From Entonaema liquescens (lineage: Eukaryota > Ascomycota > Sordariomycetes > Xylariales > Xylariaceae), in the NCBI GenBank assembly GCA_902805475.1, contig CADCSX010000012.1, forward strand, positions 620,001-684,000: a stretch of DNA of 64,000 nt, written 5' to 3'. A program made the translations under genes and the position numbers. Every line of letters starts with the position of its first letter. Position 1 is the stretch's first letter. The notes under the pieces are model-generated. The model searched no databases. It had not been told where the DNA came from and saw nothing but the letters and a program-made list of their open reading frames with translations. Shown piece by piece: positions 44,520-56,394 of the stretch.

Positions 44520-46136
44520 TACGGCAAGTTCGCTACGAGCATCTGTGCTGAGCACATATGGTTAGCAAGGCTCTTCCCGAAACTCAACAGCATTGACAAA
44601 CAAGCATGGGCTAAACATATCGACTGTATAGGTAATTCCTCGTTCGTTTCGTGATTGTAATCTGTACTATTTACGGCTACTTTGTATCGCACATCTGTGG
44701 TGTACGATCAACCATCTAATATTAGACGGCTTTTCCCAACAGCCACTGTGCGCTACCACACATCCCACAAAAGTCTTTTTACAATCATTCACAGATACAT
44801 ATATGGGGAGTTTGGCGGGCCAGGGGATATACACGAACCGATCATTCTTTTGGGGAATAGGGACTGGTAGGGATATCTTGTATTAATTTAGGGAATTATG
44901 GATTAGATATCATTCTCGAATGGTGGCAATAGTCGCTATGATAATAGTAACTATTCTTTATTAACTCAATTGTAGAAGTGCTTCGTGAACGTGACTCTCG
45001 TACATCTCCTAGTGAAGTACCTCGATCCTAAAACGTATAAATCTCCTAGTGTGTGATCCTTTTTAGAGACCAAAGTAGATATTTGGAGTCTTAAAAGGGC
45101 CTTAGAATTAGTTAACAGAAATGTGTCAAGTTCAGAACTCAACACATTCAATATTTGCATTAAAGTAGGTACCTACTCAATTAATTCAACTATAAAGCTC
45201 ACCTTCCTTTACTAACCCCTTTTTTCTTTGTCTTCGGCCCTTCTCAAAATAATTTTCCCGAAGCTGAATCGATTCCTAATTTTGTGACAGTTCAACGAAC
45301 CGAGCATCATTTTACACGATCTCTACGAAACGCGTACCTATTCCTATTGGGCTCCAAACTGCAAGTGGAACGTAAGTGGTTCAGTGGCTCTCAGGTTTCT
45401 TATGTTTCAATTTGAATCGGTCAATTATCTATCTAGCCTCACCTATAATGTAAATAAGGAGAAAAGAAGCAGAAAATTTCAAATTCATTTACCGGTTTTA
45501 ACTCCATCCAATATTGAAGAGCAGTTTTTAAGGAATACTAAGTGACACAATCGATATGCTTGTCGAATGAGTAAGAATAGATATTTGTCCGAGCTTTACT
45601 GCCATAGGGTGAGACTAGTTGAGGCTCGACACATATTTTATAGTCAAATATGGGCGAGAATGGGATCTCCTAACTTCTTACATTGGCTCGATATATACTG
45701 CAATATCTCTGTTAGGTAGAAGAGACAATTGCTTCGTAGCTTCCAATTATCTTGGTGTTAGTACTAGTAAAGAATACCTAACCGCCCTCGTAGGCTCGTC
45801 TTTGAAGTAACGCCCTATGTGACATATTTTATCGCCATAGTCTGAATATACTATAGGTGACCAAGACGTAGGCTCTTTACTTACCTAGGTAGTCATGGAA
45901 ATATATACATATTTCTCGTGGCCGAGTAAACCTACGTTCCCACGTGCTCCTTGCATCTTCACTGACTGGAAAGACTGTATAAGAACTCGAAATAGATACG
46001 GTTGCATCAGAGGTGGAGTTGACGAGGTCCTGAAATCCGAAAGATATAGTTTCCTGTCCTGACTGCCAGATCTGAAATTCTTAGGAACAAATACGATGTT
46101 ATAGTATCATGTTTCAAACGAGAGCGGCTTTTCTGG

Positions 46137-46208
46137 TGTCAATAGGATTTGTGTCAATAAGTAGGATTTGTGTTAATAGGATTTATGTCAATAGGATTTA
46201 TGTCAATA
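46137..46208 (+). repeat. 15-bp minisatellite
   Basis: Four and a half copies of TGTCAATAGGATTTG. The second copy has a 4-base insertion; one copy has C to T, and two end in A instead of G. Confidence 0.8.
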
Positions 46209-47173
46209 TTATCTAAAGAGTGTGCGTAATGTAACTTCCCCGGGATCGGGAATAAAAAAAAAAGGTGAATGCGGGACTGCCCAGACTTGGTCCCAGATAC
46301 TTAAGTCTAGATCAGGACCGTTGCGATATCCACTTCACAAGCGGCTCGGTCGCACCTTACTAAAACAATACAGCTAAACGGTTCCTATTCTTGGCAACTT
46401 GAACTTCAGGCGAGCACGTGGCCGTGCGACATTCTTAACATCTGCACTGCTACGATTTTGATCGAATTGTGGTCTTTGTGGGATCCCCACGTTTTCATCC
46501 TTCATACTGAACTAACATTTCGTAGTCAACCACAAAATATTAATCCCATAAGTCAAAACTATTATTAAAATTATTAATAGCATAGAGGATTGACTAATGG
46601 TATAACATTTGACATTGCTCTATTATGATAATTCCGAAGCGAGCAGACTGAGTTGTCTGCCTGAACTCAGAATAAGCCCCGAATGTTGACAGAGAGATGT
46701 TTCTAATAGCTTGAACGAAGTCCTATGGCTTGATCGCGCAAGAATAACCCCCCCACGCCCGCGTGACCGACATCTGTTTTGAGCCAGGCTGAGATGCACA
46801 TTGTCTATTCTATCATGATGGCTAACGCACACTTAGCTTCGCCAATGCTCTGACTAGCCACGATACCACTCCCTAATCACATCGTATAAGATACCAAGCG
46901 CCAAGCCAAAGCTTATTATGGCACCGAATGCAACATTTTCAGCTTAACTAACGCTGCTACCCGTCTAGGCTTCGGGCTAAACGACCGAGAGGGGATGAAT
47001 TTTCGAAACTCTCTTATCCGTGGTGAGTATAATACGTCGATGATAGCATGAAACTGCAGTTAGAATATAGTTCCACTGACGTATCACCTGTAGAATATCG
47101 AGTTGATCAACCCTAAAATATATACCGAGGTCTTAGGAGCATATGTAAATTCATGTCAAGGCATTTTCTGTCA

Positions 47174-47179
47174 CACGTG
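47174..47179. promoter_or_regulatory. CACGTG motif upstream of phosphate permease
   Basis: CACGTG is the core bound by Pho4/NUC-1 type bHLH factors. It lies about 850 bases before the permease start. The word is frequent in this window, so it is weak alone. Confidence 0.25.
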
Positions 47180-47293
47180 CTTCCGTTGCGTAAGCTGTGT
47201 TTGCATATTGTCTCAGAAAGTATATCATTGGACGTGTCACGAACACTGAACCTCTTCTTTCCGTTCTAGAATTATTCCATTGCAGGAAGGCAA

Positions 47294-47829
47294 ATGTCGA
47301 CGTTTGATACTGATATCAGCGGTTGGTCCGACTCGTCATTAGTTCGACGACCCCTTGCCAATAGCTTTCCGGGCGTCTGGGCAGAGAGGGACCCCCCCCG
47401 TACTCCATATGAGCCGCTCACGACGGCAGATCCTCACACGTGGGGTCGTTCAACACCTTCCATTGGTCCATGCGAGCTCCGGGGTCCGCTGGAATCTTGT
47501 GCCCCGCCAAGAGCCTCAGCCGTGAACTCGCCGCGAACCAGAGTCTTTGGCTCATCAACCCTTACAGATTTCACATTATCGCGGATATTGAAATCCTATC
47601 TCGTGTTGCCAAGATGCGCCAAGGAAGCCAATTCTGCCTCGAGACTGGCAACAGAATACAAGCCTTGCCCAGCCGGGCAGGCCTAGACGTGGTGGGTAAA
47701 CGGCCGACTGGCCGCACTCGTGAAAGTGGCTTTCTCGGTCAAATCAGAAATCACGCTTTACGATATGTGAACGTTGCAAGGTCAACCCTGTGTGGGTTGG
47801 ATTCGTTGCTCCTCGGTAAAGCCATATGA
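47294..47829 (+). other. Overlapping ORFs, doubtful gene
   Basis: An ORF from the ATG at 47294 (130 codons) and a second from about 47440 (to 47829) in another frame could be one product of about 178 aa if one G is missing from the G4 run at 47442-47445. No domain is recognisable. The stretch also holds a C8 run and lies just upstream of the permease, so it may simply be its promoter and leader. Confidence 0.2.
47437..47445 (+). promoter_or_regulatory. CACGTGGGG, putative Pho4/NUC-1 site
   Basis: The core CACGTG with 3' GGG matches the strong class of Pho4 sites known from yeast. It lies about 590 bases before the start of the phosphate permease, a known target of this regulator in Neurospora. 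Function is inferred from position and match only. Confidence 0.4.
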
Positions 47830-48026
47830 AGTAGCTTTGGGCGACCTTGATACGTCGAGGAGATAGGCTCGGGTAGGACCTATATATTCCCTCTATTGCC
47901 CTCTGTCTCCCTTTCTATCTCTCCCTTGATAAACAGCGACCTGCTTATCAACCGAGACTTCGGCCATCGACCATCGACCTTCGATATCCATCCCGACATC
48001 GACGGTCTCCGTCCGCGCGTGTCAAA

Positions 48027-49912
48027 ATGATTCTCGACGAGTACACCTACATTTTTGCCATTGGCACTCTGTTTGCCATGCTCGATGCCTTCAACAATGG
48101 TGCCAGTGAGTAATCCCTTATCCGACCAATCAAACTTTCCTGTGCGCGTGTATCATCTCAAGTTCATCGGATATTGATTTTTATCTCTTCAGATGATGTT
48201 GCAAATTCTTGGGCGACCAGTGTCTCATCGAGATCCATCTCGTACAGACAAGCCATGATATTCGGTACCGTATTCGAAATGCTCGGAGCTATCACGGTCG
48301 GTGCTCGCACGGCCGATACTATCAAGAACGGCATTATCCCCTACCAAGCCTTCGGCGGAAACGCCGGTGTTCAGATGCTCGCTTTCACTTGTGCTTTGGC
48401 TGCCGCTTCGTCCTGGGTTATGTGGTGTACGCGACATTCGGCTCACGTGTCATCCACTTACTCGCTTATTTCCGCTGTTGCCGGTGTTGGTGTTGCAACC
48501 GTCGGTGCCTCGCAAGTTCAATGGGGTTGGAACAACGGGAAGGGTCTAGGTGCCATATTTGCTGGCCTGGGAATGGCACCCGTTATCGCCGGAGGCTTCG
48601 GTGCCGCATTCTTCATGCTCATCAAGCTCGTCGTTCACGTTCGCAAGAACCCGATTCCTTGGGCTGTCTACTCTTCGCCTTTCTTCTTCCTCGTCGCCGG
48701 TACCGTATGTACCCTATCCATCGTGTATAAGGGATCCCCAGCCTCAACTTGAATAAGAAGCCTGGCTGGTATGTCGCGGCTGTTACCATGGGTTGTGGTG
48801 GCGGTGTTGCCATTCTCTCGGCTATCTTCTTCGTCCCCTTCGTGCACGCGAAGGTCATCGCCAAGGATCACACAGTCAAATGGTGGATGTTCGTCCAGGG
48901 TCCTCTTCTATTTAAACGCCCGGCTCCTGAGCACTCCGAGGCTGCCAACATTCCCAACTACGCCGTCGTCCAGGATGATGAGGAGGAACATGCCTCCACC
49001 CGATCCGAGTCTATCTCTGAGCACCCGCACACTTCGAGCTCTAACGAGGAGAATGAGAAGAAGCTCGCCACAATCGAAGCTAGACAGACTACCTACAGGG
49101 AAATCGTTGCCCAGGGCGAGGATAAATTACACGAGAAACTCCTTAAGAGCCGTGGTCCTATGGGTTGGGCCATGCGCACGCTCCGTGACAACCCCATGGG
49201 TGCCGGTGAGATTTACGAACTCCACAACATGAAGATCCTTATCAAGCGTGTCCCTGCGATTATAACCAGTGGTCTTCTCTATGGTCTTCACTACGATATC
49301 CACGCTGCGCAGTCCGGTATCTCTGGTACTCCTGAGGGCAAGCGTATGCAGCGTGTCTACGCTCATGCAGAGAAGTACCCCAACGAGGTCGAACACACAT
49401 ATTCCTTCATCCAGGTTCTGACCGCCTGCACTGCCTCGTTTGCTCACGGTGCTAATGATATCGGAAACTCTGTCGGACCTTGGGCAGTTATCTACTCCGC
49501 ATGGAAGACCGGAAACGCTGCCGAATCTACTGCCCAGGTTCCCATTTGGCAGCTTGCTGTTTTGTCCGCGATGATCTCTATCGGGCTTATCACCTATGGT
49601 TACAACATCATGAAGGTCATGGGTAACAAGATCACGTACCACTCCCCTAGCCGAGGTTGCTCAATGGAAATGGGTGCTGCTATTACGGTGCTTGTCTTCT
49701 CTCAGTACTCCCTCCCCGTGTCTACCTCGATGTGCATTACGGGCGCCACCGTCGGTGTCGGTCTCTGCAACGGTACCATCAAGGCTGTCAACTTCCAGCG
49801 TGTCGGTCTCCTGCTCCTATCGTGGATCGCTACAATTCCCATTGCTGGTACCCTCGGTGGCGTACTTATGGGTTTATTTATCAATGCGCCTCACTTCCTC
49901 CCATCGGCATAA
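48027..49912 (+). CDS. pho-4: PHO-4-type phosphate permease (PiT family), one-base frameshift
   Basis: Two exons, 48027-48105 and 48193-49912. The 87-nt intron splits the Asn of N-D-V-A-N-S-W and keeps frame. 599 aa if one lost base is allowed. Neurospora pho-4 encodes a Na+/phosphate symporter in the plasma membrane, induced at low phosphate. Seen: the PiT signature twice, F-N-N-G-A-N-D-V-A-N-S-W (residues 23-34) and F-A-H-G-A-N-D-I-G-N-S-V-G-P in the second half; about ten membrane segments; and an acidic, Ser/Glu-rich cytosolic loop in the middle. The frame breaks at C4 48736-48739 (about residue 209). The next frame continues L-N-K-K-P-G-W-Y-V-A-A as expected, so one C is probably missing. 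Confidence 0.9.
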
Positions 49913-52678
49913 ATATAATAGCGATGTCAGTTCCATAGATCGCAGAAGCTTTTGGTTGAAAGCGTCTCCTGAGTATTTTCTTTGGACATAGTAATGAATT
50001 TTTTTGTTGTACGAATGTAGCATGGCAGATACCAAATAGAGCACGGCTGGGGAAAAGTACCGGGTTTACTTTGTATGTTTATATGGGCAGGTTGGATGAG
50101 TTAGGACCTACTGAATGGACGGAGTCGTGTCTATACGAGATTTTCTTGAGATGTCTGAGAATATACCTAGAGAGAAATTCCAGAATTCGACAGGCTCGAA
50201 AATATGTCTTACCCACCTGTTTTACTGGTATATACAATGTGATCGTATGCTAGTTTTAACACTCGGAGTATATTGCCTACCTGATTAACATTACGGATTT
50301 CAAGCTATATCGGCAGCTGAGGTGCTCCTTAATTAAGTTTCGAAACATTGCGAATCGATGGTGTTGGTAGAAATAACATCATGGGTTGCTTATGCCTATC
50401 CCTTCTCAATGTAAGGGAGTAATAGAGACGCGACGATGGTGTTGAATGACTATTAAAAATAAACGTTACATTCTTCTACCCCGTTGTCCTCATTCACCTA
50501 TTATTCTACTTTCTAGTACCCATTAGTCAGAGCTTTGGCTTGGAGTCTGCGAGTCTGCCTAACTCGAATCCGGGTAGGAAGAAGTGACATGATACCCTCT
50601 TTTCATACCACAGTCAACTATTGCACGTTATCTGTGAACCTATGAACACAGTAACTAGGTAAATATGTACCAGCTCTTCTTTTATCATCACATCTGCCTG
50701 CCTATCCATTTGTAAGGACTAGACATTATGACCCAACTACACCATGGAACAATGCCTACCTAGGCAGACAAGCCAACGGACAAAACCTCTTCCTCGACCC
50801 AGGGCACCAGGCCATGTAATCAATGAAAAAAAAGTGTGTGTGTGTATGTGTGTGTGTGGTTTGTGAATCACCCAAAGGGGCGAGTGCGTTTCCAAAAATT
50901 GTCTGATGCAAAGAAAACCAGAGATATCACAACTAAAAAATTGACCGGCGCACATACTTGTCGATTCCCCATGTGCGGGTACTTTGCAGCGGATTATCCA
51001 AGAAAAGAAATGGGACAAAGGAAAATGCCGCGGTTCGGGGAGGCCTGGGGAAAAGAAGGAGAAGAAGAAGGGGAGGGGAGAGAGATTGGGATGGGAGGGG
51101 CAGCGGCGTGTTTATATATTTTTCGCTGGGGCGGTGGCGGTGTTTTCTGCCACTGTTGCTTGGGAAGGAGCGGTGGTAGGAAATTTTAATTGTAGATAGC
51201 AGATAGCAGTGACGATAAGGTTGGTGATTGTGGAAGTTGGGAAAGAGCAGTGGTGTTTTGTGGGAGATAAGGGTGCATGTCCCGCGTTACTGCTGTTACT
51301 GTCTTTTTCATTATTTCCCAAGGAATTGCGACAGTAATGGCAAATAATGAACAGCCATAGCCCGCTTTGAGAGCTACACTTCCAAACAACCAGAGTAGGT
51401 AACCCTCACGAACCAAGTGATCACGAGTTAACAGTGGCAGTCAAAAAGAACGTTCGCCCTCATGATAACTCCTTGACTACCCAACTCACCATCAGAATCG
51501 CCTCATAGACTTAGTTCAAACTTGAGTCCAGAATATTAAGTTATAAATTGAATTAATTGTTCGAATAGCTATAAAAGATACTGGGTAAGGGTTAAGGAAA
51601 AAAAAAAGAGGCTCATTTTCCCAATTACCCCTATTTCTTATATGAACTCCACAGTATTCCATATTCTCATATCCTTTCGCTTTTACCTACCCCATGAAAT
51701 CCATAACTTCCTGCAAATTGAATTCCCATCTATTACTGCTATTTATCTACTTATGGCATGAAATTTGATTATTATTGGCTTGTAGGAGGGAGTGTATAGG
51801 TAGGTACTTAGGTGTATTGTGGTGGGTCTGACGGACCTAAAAAGATCCAAAAAAATATAAAACGTACAACACCGGGGATTCGCTGGTCGTCACCGACCCA
51901 ACTACTAATCCGGCGGTATCCGGCTTGTCTATGGGAGAGCGGACGGGATCCCGAATTTTCCAGATCCTATGGTCGTACGTGGTAGTTTGTAGTGTCAGAC
52001 TGCCTTATATCCCCTTTGCCTCTGCTGGGAAAGGGGACGTCGGAAAGCCATCAGCCAAGACAGGCATGCAAACAAGACACGTAACAGATGCACGGATTTA
52101 GTATTGGGGCTAGTTTCATTTAATAATTGCCGTACAGCTGTAATCAGAAGTCTACTTGGAATCCCTTATAGGGGTGTTGATATTAGGGGCTGTGTTGCAT
52201 TTAGGTATTCATGACACGACGACGACGGCCTTTCCCAAATATAAGATACTCAATGACTTTTCAGACAACACAGTTTTCGTTACAATTTTTTCGAAGCGTG
52301 TTTCCCGTCCTAATGACTATTCCTTTTTGAGAAGTAGTGTGTGTTCGACTGACACTTGACTCGTGGGAATCAATTAGGGGCGGGTTTACACCGCGCTAAT
52401 ACGTATTCCAGATAACAGATATGGAAACCGTATTTTGTTCATTTGAACATGATGGTCTTCATTAATGTAAATAATAATAATAGTACTGTATGTACCTAAT
52501 AATATAGTGAGCCTAAGTAACCCCTTTGTTAGGTATTTGGATTTGTGCTCCGCCATCGAAACAATAATTGGAACTACGTAATTGGCTAGGTCATATCGAA
52601 CCCCCAATAAGAAAACTTATTTTGACAGGATATAGGTAGTTTTCTCTGAATACTAGAACTATTATAACCGTCTGTAAA
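49913..52678. other. Long intergenic spacer with simple repeats
   Basis: 2.8 kb between the convergent permease and fucosidase genes. Holds a GT/GTAT run at 50834-50858 and a purine-rich stretch at about 51050-51100. ORFs up to 117 codons here are Gly/Arg-rich by-products of the low-complexity DNA. Confidence 0.5.
50834..50858 (+). repeat. GT microsatellite
   Basis: Twelve GT-type steps with one GTAT interruption. Confidence 0.8.
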
Positions 52679-54226
52679 CTATGGAGAGCTCTTCCGCGCA
52701 CCAAGTACCTGGAAATTATTGATCAACGGCGTAGCGTTCGCCTGAGTGACGCGTAGACGTATCCTACTCGTCTCGACAGCCGTGCTTGGCCTGTCGATAC
52801 GCTTATATCCTAACGAGGTCCCCGTTACAAGTGTCTTATAAACCCCGTTTACCATAGCATCAATAGTATATCCACCAATCCTCTGGCCTAAGGCTATATG
52901 TTCCTGCGTAATAAAAGCGTCCACAGCGTAGATCCCGCCTAGATAAGCTTCCAGCCACCCAGTGTTCTCTTCGTCGTTGATTGCCCAACAAGTATCTCTG
53001 TTGCCGTCGAGCACATTGGCCGGTCCATAAAGCGTAGCATTTCCGCCTCGGATGCTACTTGCATTTACTGCCAGCTGTGGTGTAAGTAGCTCGCGGTTGA
53101 GAAATGCTTCACGCTGGGCTCTGAACTGTAATAGGATATCTACGTCGCCCTTGGGGATCTGTCCTGTTGTATCGGGGGGAACGTCTAGCAGGAGATTCAC
53201 GCTTCGACCGACAGACTGTAGATACATACTCATCAGGCCGTCGGCCGTCTTCGGTTTCTCGTTCGAATGGTAAAACCAGCCGTCTCGTAAGCGAGCGTCT
53301 GCTTCCGCCGGTGTCCAGTAAGTCCCATCTCGCACACCGGTCTGTAGTTGGTCCTCTGAGTAGTGCGGCTGATCTTGAGTCCGACTGATCGTGTGCCAAT
53401 TCGTCGCGACCGTTACCCCATCCTCATTGCCGACCCATCGAGCGTCTACACCCTGGTGCCCCCACATGATTGCTCCCGGCTGATATTCACGAATGATGTT
53501 TCGAAAACCCGTCCAATTGAACGTCTGCACAGTGTTGGAACCGCTATTTCCATCGAGCCATATTTCTGACAACTGAATAGGTGAGCCGTCACTCAATCGC
53601 ATGCTAACCAATTCCGTTAATTGTTGAGCGTAAAGCTCGTTGTAGTCGCCATCGTTGGAATCCCCGAATATCTGCGGCTCATCGTACAAGGTACCAGATA
53701 AATCTGGCTTTGGCATAGCTGGATCGCGATGTATATCCCACGGCGATAGATAAATTCCAAACTTGATGCCGTATTTCTTCGCAGAGGCGGCGGCCAACTG
53801 TACGATGTCGGCATTAAGCCCCCTTTCAACACGGTCTTTCGCCCATTTTCCATTACCGATCTTATATGTCGTCGTATTTGTCTCCCATAATGCCATACCA
53901 TCATGGTGCTTTGCCGTTAGAATCATTCCCGCCATACCGGCGTCCGCAAAGGACTTGGCCCACTGGTCCGTATCTAGGGCCGTCGGATTGAATACATCGG
54001 GAGTGCTCTGACTGCGCCCCCATTCCTCGTCCGTGAATGTATTGGGCCCGAAGTGAATGAACGCGTAATACTCTAGCCGATGCCATTCAAGCTGCCGAGT
54101 GGATGGTATTTGCAAATACGCTGCCGGTAGAGCTTGGCCATACACCGTGTCCGCCAACCAACTTACAGTACTGATAAATAGCAGCATCCATCTTTGGCCA
54201 CTCATAGCCCAGTCTATTGCTGGCAT
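52679..54226 (-). CDS. Secreted GH29 alpha-L-fucosidase with C-terminal discoidin-like domain
   Basis: Single-exon gene of 515 aa from the first ATG (54226). The ATG at 54205 gives a cleaner signal peptide (M-S-G-Q-R-W-M-L-L-F-I-S-T-V-S-W-L-A) and may be the true start. GH29 enzymes release alpha-linked L-fucose from glycans outside the cell by a retaining mechanism. Seen: Y-Y-A-F-I-H-F-G-P-N-T-F near the mature N-terminus, L-T-A-K-H-H-D-G, the nucleophile Asp in E-I-W-L-D-G-N (residue 225 from the first ATG), G-R-S-V-N-L-L-L-D-V-P-P closing the barrel, and a C-terminal beta domain (A-N-V-L-D-G-N-R-D-T-C-W, R-I-R-L-R-V-T) of the F5/8C type. This layout is common in bacteria and fungi living on plant or animal glycans. 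No frame break. Confidence 0.88.
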   Translation of the reverse strand: MPAIDWAMSGQRWMLLFISTVSWLADTVYGQALPAAYLQIPSTRQLEWHRLEYYAFIHFGPNTFTDEEWGRSQSTPDVFNPTALDTDQWAKSFADAGMAGMILTAKHHDGMALWETNTTTYKIGNGKWAKDRVERGLNADIVQLAAASAKKYGIKFGIYLSPWDIHRDPAMPKPDLSGTLYDEPQIFGDSNDGDYNELYAQQLTELVSMRLSDGSPIQLSEIWLDGNSGSNTVQTFNWTGFRNIIREYQPGAIMWGHQGVDARWVGNEDGVTVATNWHTISRTQDQPHYSEDQLQTGVRDGTYWTPAEADARLRDGWFYHSNEKPKTADGLMSMYLQSVGRSVNLLLDVPPDTTGQIPKGDVDILLQFRAQREAFLNRELLTPQLAVNASSIRGGNATLYGPANVLDGNRDTCWAINDEENTGWLEAYLGGIYAVDAFITQEHIALGQRIGGYTIDAMVNGVYKTLVTGTSLGYKRIDRPSTAVETSRIRLRVTQANATPLINNFQVLGARKSSP

Positions 54227-55204
54227 CACAATCACAATAAAGTGACACAGGGCGTCTTAATACACGCGATAGCAGTATATTCTTGACCAAAAGCACTTCC
54301 ATTCATTGAAAGCTACATTACTAACGTAGGCCGTAACAATCTGGTTATGTAGTATATAGATATTATTTCTCCGGTGGTCTTCTACCGTACCGGGCGGGGA
54401 TGCTTCGACGCTGCAACCGACAGGGACCGTGACTGGTGGAAGCCGGGTTGAGATTTGCCGTATTCCATTTTGGGAAGCTGGGCAGAAGTCAAATGAAGGT
54501 AGATAACAAGGACTCTTTTATGAGAGTAAGTTGATATTAGACATGAAGAAATAGAATATATTATGCTTATAAAGCATAAGCATTTTTGCATTATAACTAT
54601 CGAATAGGAGGAGAATGGAAATTTCGTCGATGTGGCCCAGAACTTCGGACTTACAGATTTATGAGCTTATGTCTCAGATGAGATTCTAGCATTTGAGATT
54701 AATTTAGATCGTAACTAACTCTTCCTGAGTTATAGGTAGTTAGTCAAAAACGTAAATCGAATAACACAAGTTGCCCGGCCACCAAAAGATATCTGATACG
54801 TAAACTCGTTTGCATGTTGCCAAAATCCCGTACAAAGACGTAATTTGTAAGCTTCACTCAATCGCGGCGGGGCTATCGATTTCGCATGCCGAACAACTTA
54901 CACCATATCACGTGATGACGTCATTTCCAAGGATCATGCCATCGGGTTTAGCAAGCTCGTCCGACCTTTTTTTGTATTGCGTACGCTTAGATTAGGTGGT
55001 AGGTAACACTAACTAACACCTTGCCGGCAGGGAAACTCCAAACGGCACAGGCGTATTTTCTTAAACGTACCTCTTTTTTTCTTTAACCTCCAACAAATCC
55101 TCAAAATAAACAAACAGAGGGACTTAGAAGTCCTTTTCCTTTTTACCTCAATTGGCTCATATAGACCACCTCCACCTCGTCACCCTAGGCCCTATCGCAT
55201 AAAG
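54227..55204. other. Divergent spacer of fucosidase and MCR1
   Basis: A/T-rich spacer with T-rich tracts just before 55205, typical of a fungal promoter. No gene is supported. Confidence 0.55.
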
Positions 55205-56394
55205 ATGTTCGCCAGATCAGCTTTTCGCGCGGCTCAACCGCTGAAGAGGGTATGTACAATGTCTGTAGTAATCACATAATAGCTTCATCCGGAGCTCCGA
55301 GTTTAAATATGCGGCCTAGTTAGAGCTTGGATAAACCCTCAATTGCGTTCAATGGCGTGCTAACGAATGTTTTTCGTACTCTAGAATCTCCTCTCGCGCA
55401 CATACGCCACTGAGCCCACCAAGAGCGGCTCTTCTAACACCCTCCTCTACACATTGGGCGCTGCTGGTGTCGCGGGTGCCGGCTACTGGTACTACTCGGG
55501 TCAAAGCGCCGGGTCCGCCGCTGCTAAGGCTAAGGATGCTACGAGCGGCCCGCCGAAGAAGGCTTTCCTCGGTGGTGATCAGGGCTTTATCTCCCTGTTG
55601 CTAAAGGACGTCGAGATCATCAACCACAACACCAAGAAGTTCATCTTCAAGCTACCCGAAGACGACCAAGTCTCGGGTATGACAGTGGCCAGTGCCCTGC
55701 TTACCAAGTACCAGTACGAGGGACAGAAGCCCGTAGTGCGCCCATACACGCCTACGAGCGATGAGGGCAAGTTCCCGCCTTGAAAACGCTATGGAGAGAA
55801 CTATAGCTAACACGCAGAACAACAGATACCAAGGGCTATATCGAGCTGATCGTGAAGAAATACCCCAACGGCCCCATGTCGACGCACTTACACGACATGG
55901 TCCCGGGCCAGCGTCTGGACTTCAAGGGTCCGCTACCAAAGTACCCGTGGACGGCGAATAAGCACGATCACATCGCGCTGATCGCCGGTGGCACGGGTAT
56001 CACACCCATGTACCAACTAACGCGCGCTATCTTCAAGAACCCCGACGACAAGACCAAAGTCACGCTGATCTTCGGCAACGTCTCCGAAGATGACATCCTG
56101 CTCAAGCGCGAGTTCGCCGAGCTGGAGAACACGTACCCCAACCGCTTCCGCGCCTTCTACGTCCTGGACAAACCCCCTAAGGAGTGGACCGGTGGCAAGG
56201 GATTCATCACTAAGGACCTCCTAAAGACTGTCTTGCCCGAGCCCAAGAGCGAGAACATCAAGGTCTTCGTGTGCGGACCCCCTGGCCTGTACAAGGCTAT
56301 CTCCGGCACAAAGGTTAGCCCGACGGATCAGGGAGAGCTGACCGGCTACCTGAAGGAGCTGGGCTACTCCAAGGATCAGGTTTACAAGTTTTAA
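55205..56394 (+). CDS. mcr1: NADH-cytochrome b5 reductase 2, mitochondrial (MCR1)
   Basis: Three exons: 55205-55249, 55385-55766 and 55826-56394, giving 331 aa. MCR1 passes electrons from NADH via FAD to cytochrome b5 or ascorbyl radicals at the outer mitochondrial membrane and intermembrane space. Seen: a basic N-terminal targeting stretch (M-F-A-R-S-A-F-R-A-A-Q), one membrane segment (L-L-Y-T-L-G-A-A-G-V-A-G-A-G-Y-W), the FAD motif R-P-Y-T-P-T-S, the nucleotide motif G-G-T-G-I-T-P-M, and V-C-G-P-P-G near the end. The second intron (59 nt) starts GCAAGT rather than GT. With it, the join reads T-S-D-E-D-T-K-G-Y-I-E-L, the family sequence; without it the frame stops within six codons. Confidence 0.92.

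Larger units (their letters stand above)
44520..47293. other. Long intergenic spacer, no supported gene
   Basis: 2.8 kb of A/T-rich DNA. ORFs are under 70 codons. Contains the small tandem repeat at 46137-46208 and one CACGTG word at 47174-47179. Confidence 0.55.

Noticed and set aside
50836..51199. Overlapping ORFs of 71-117 codons rich in Gly and Arg
   Set aside because: They are translations of purine-rich low-complexity DNA on one strand.
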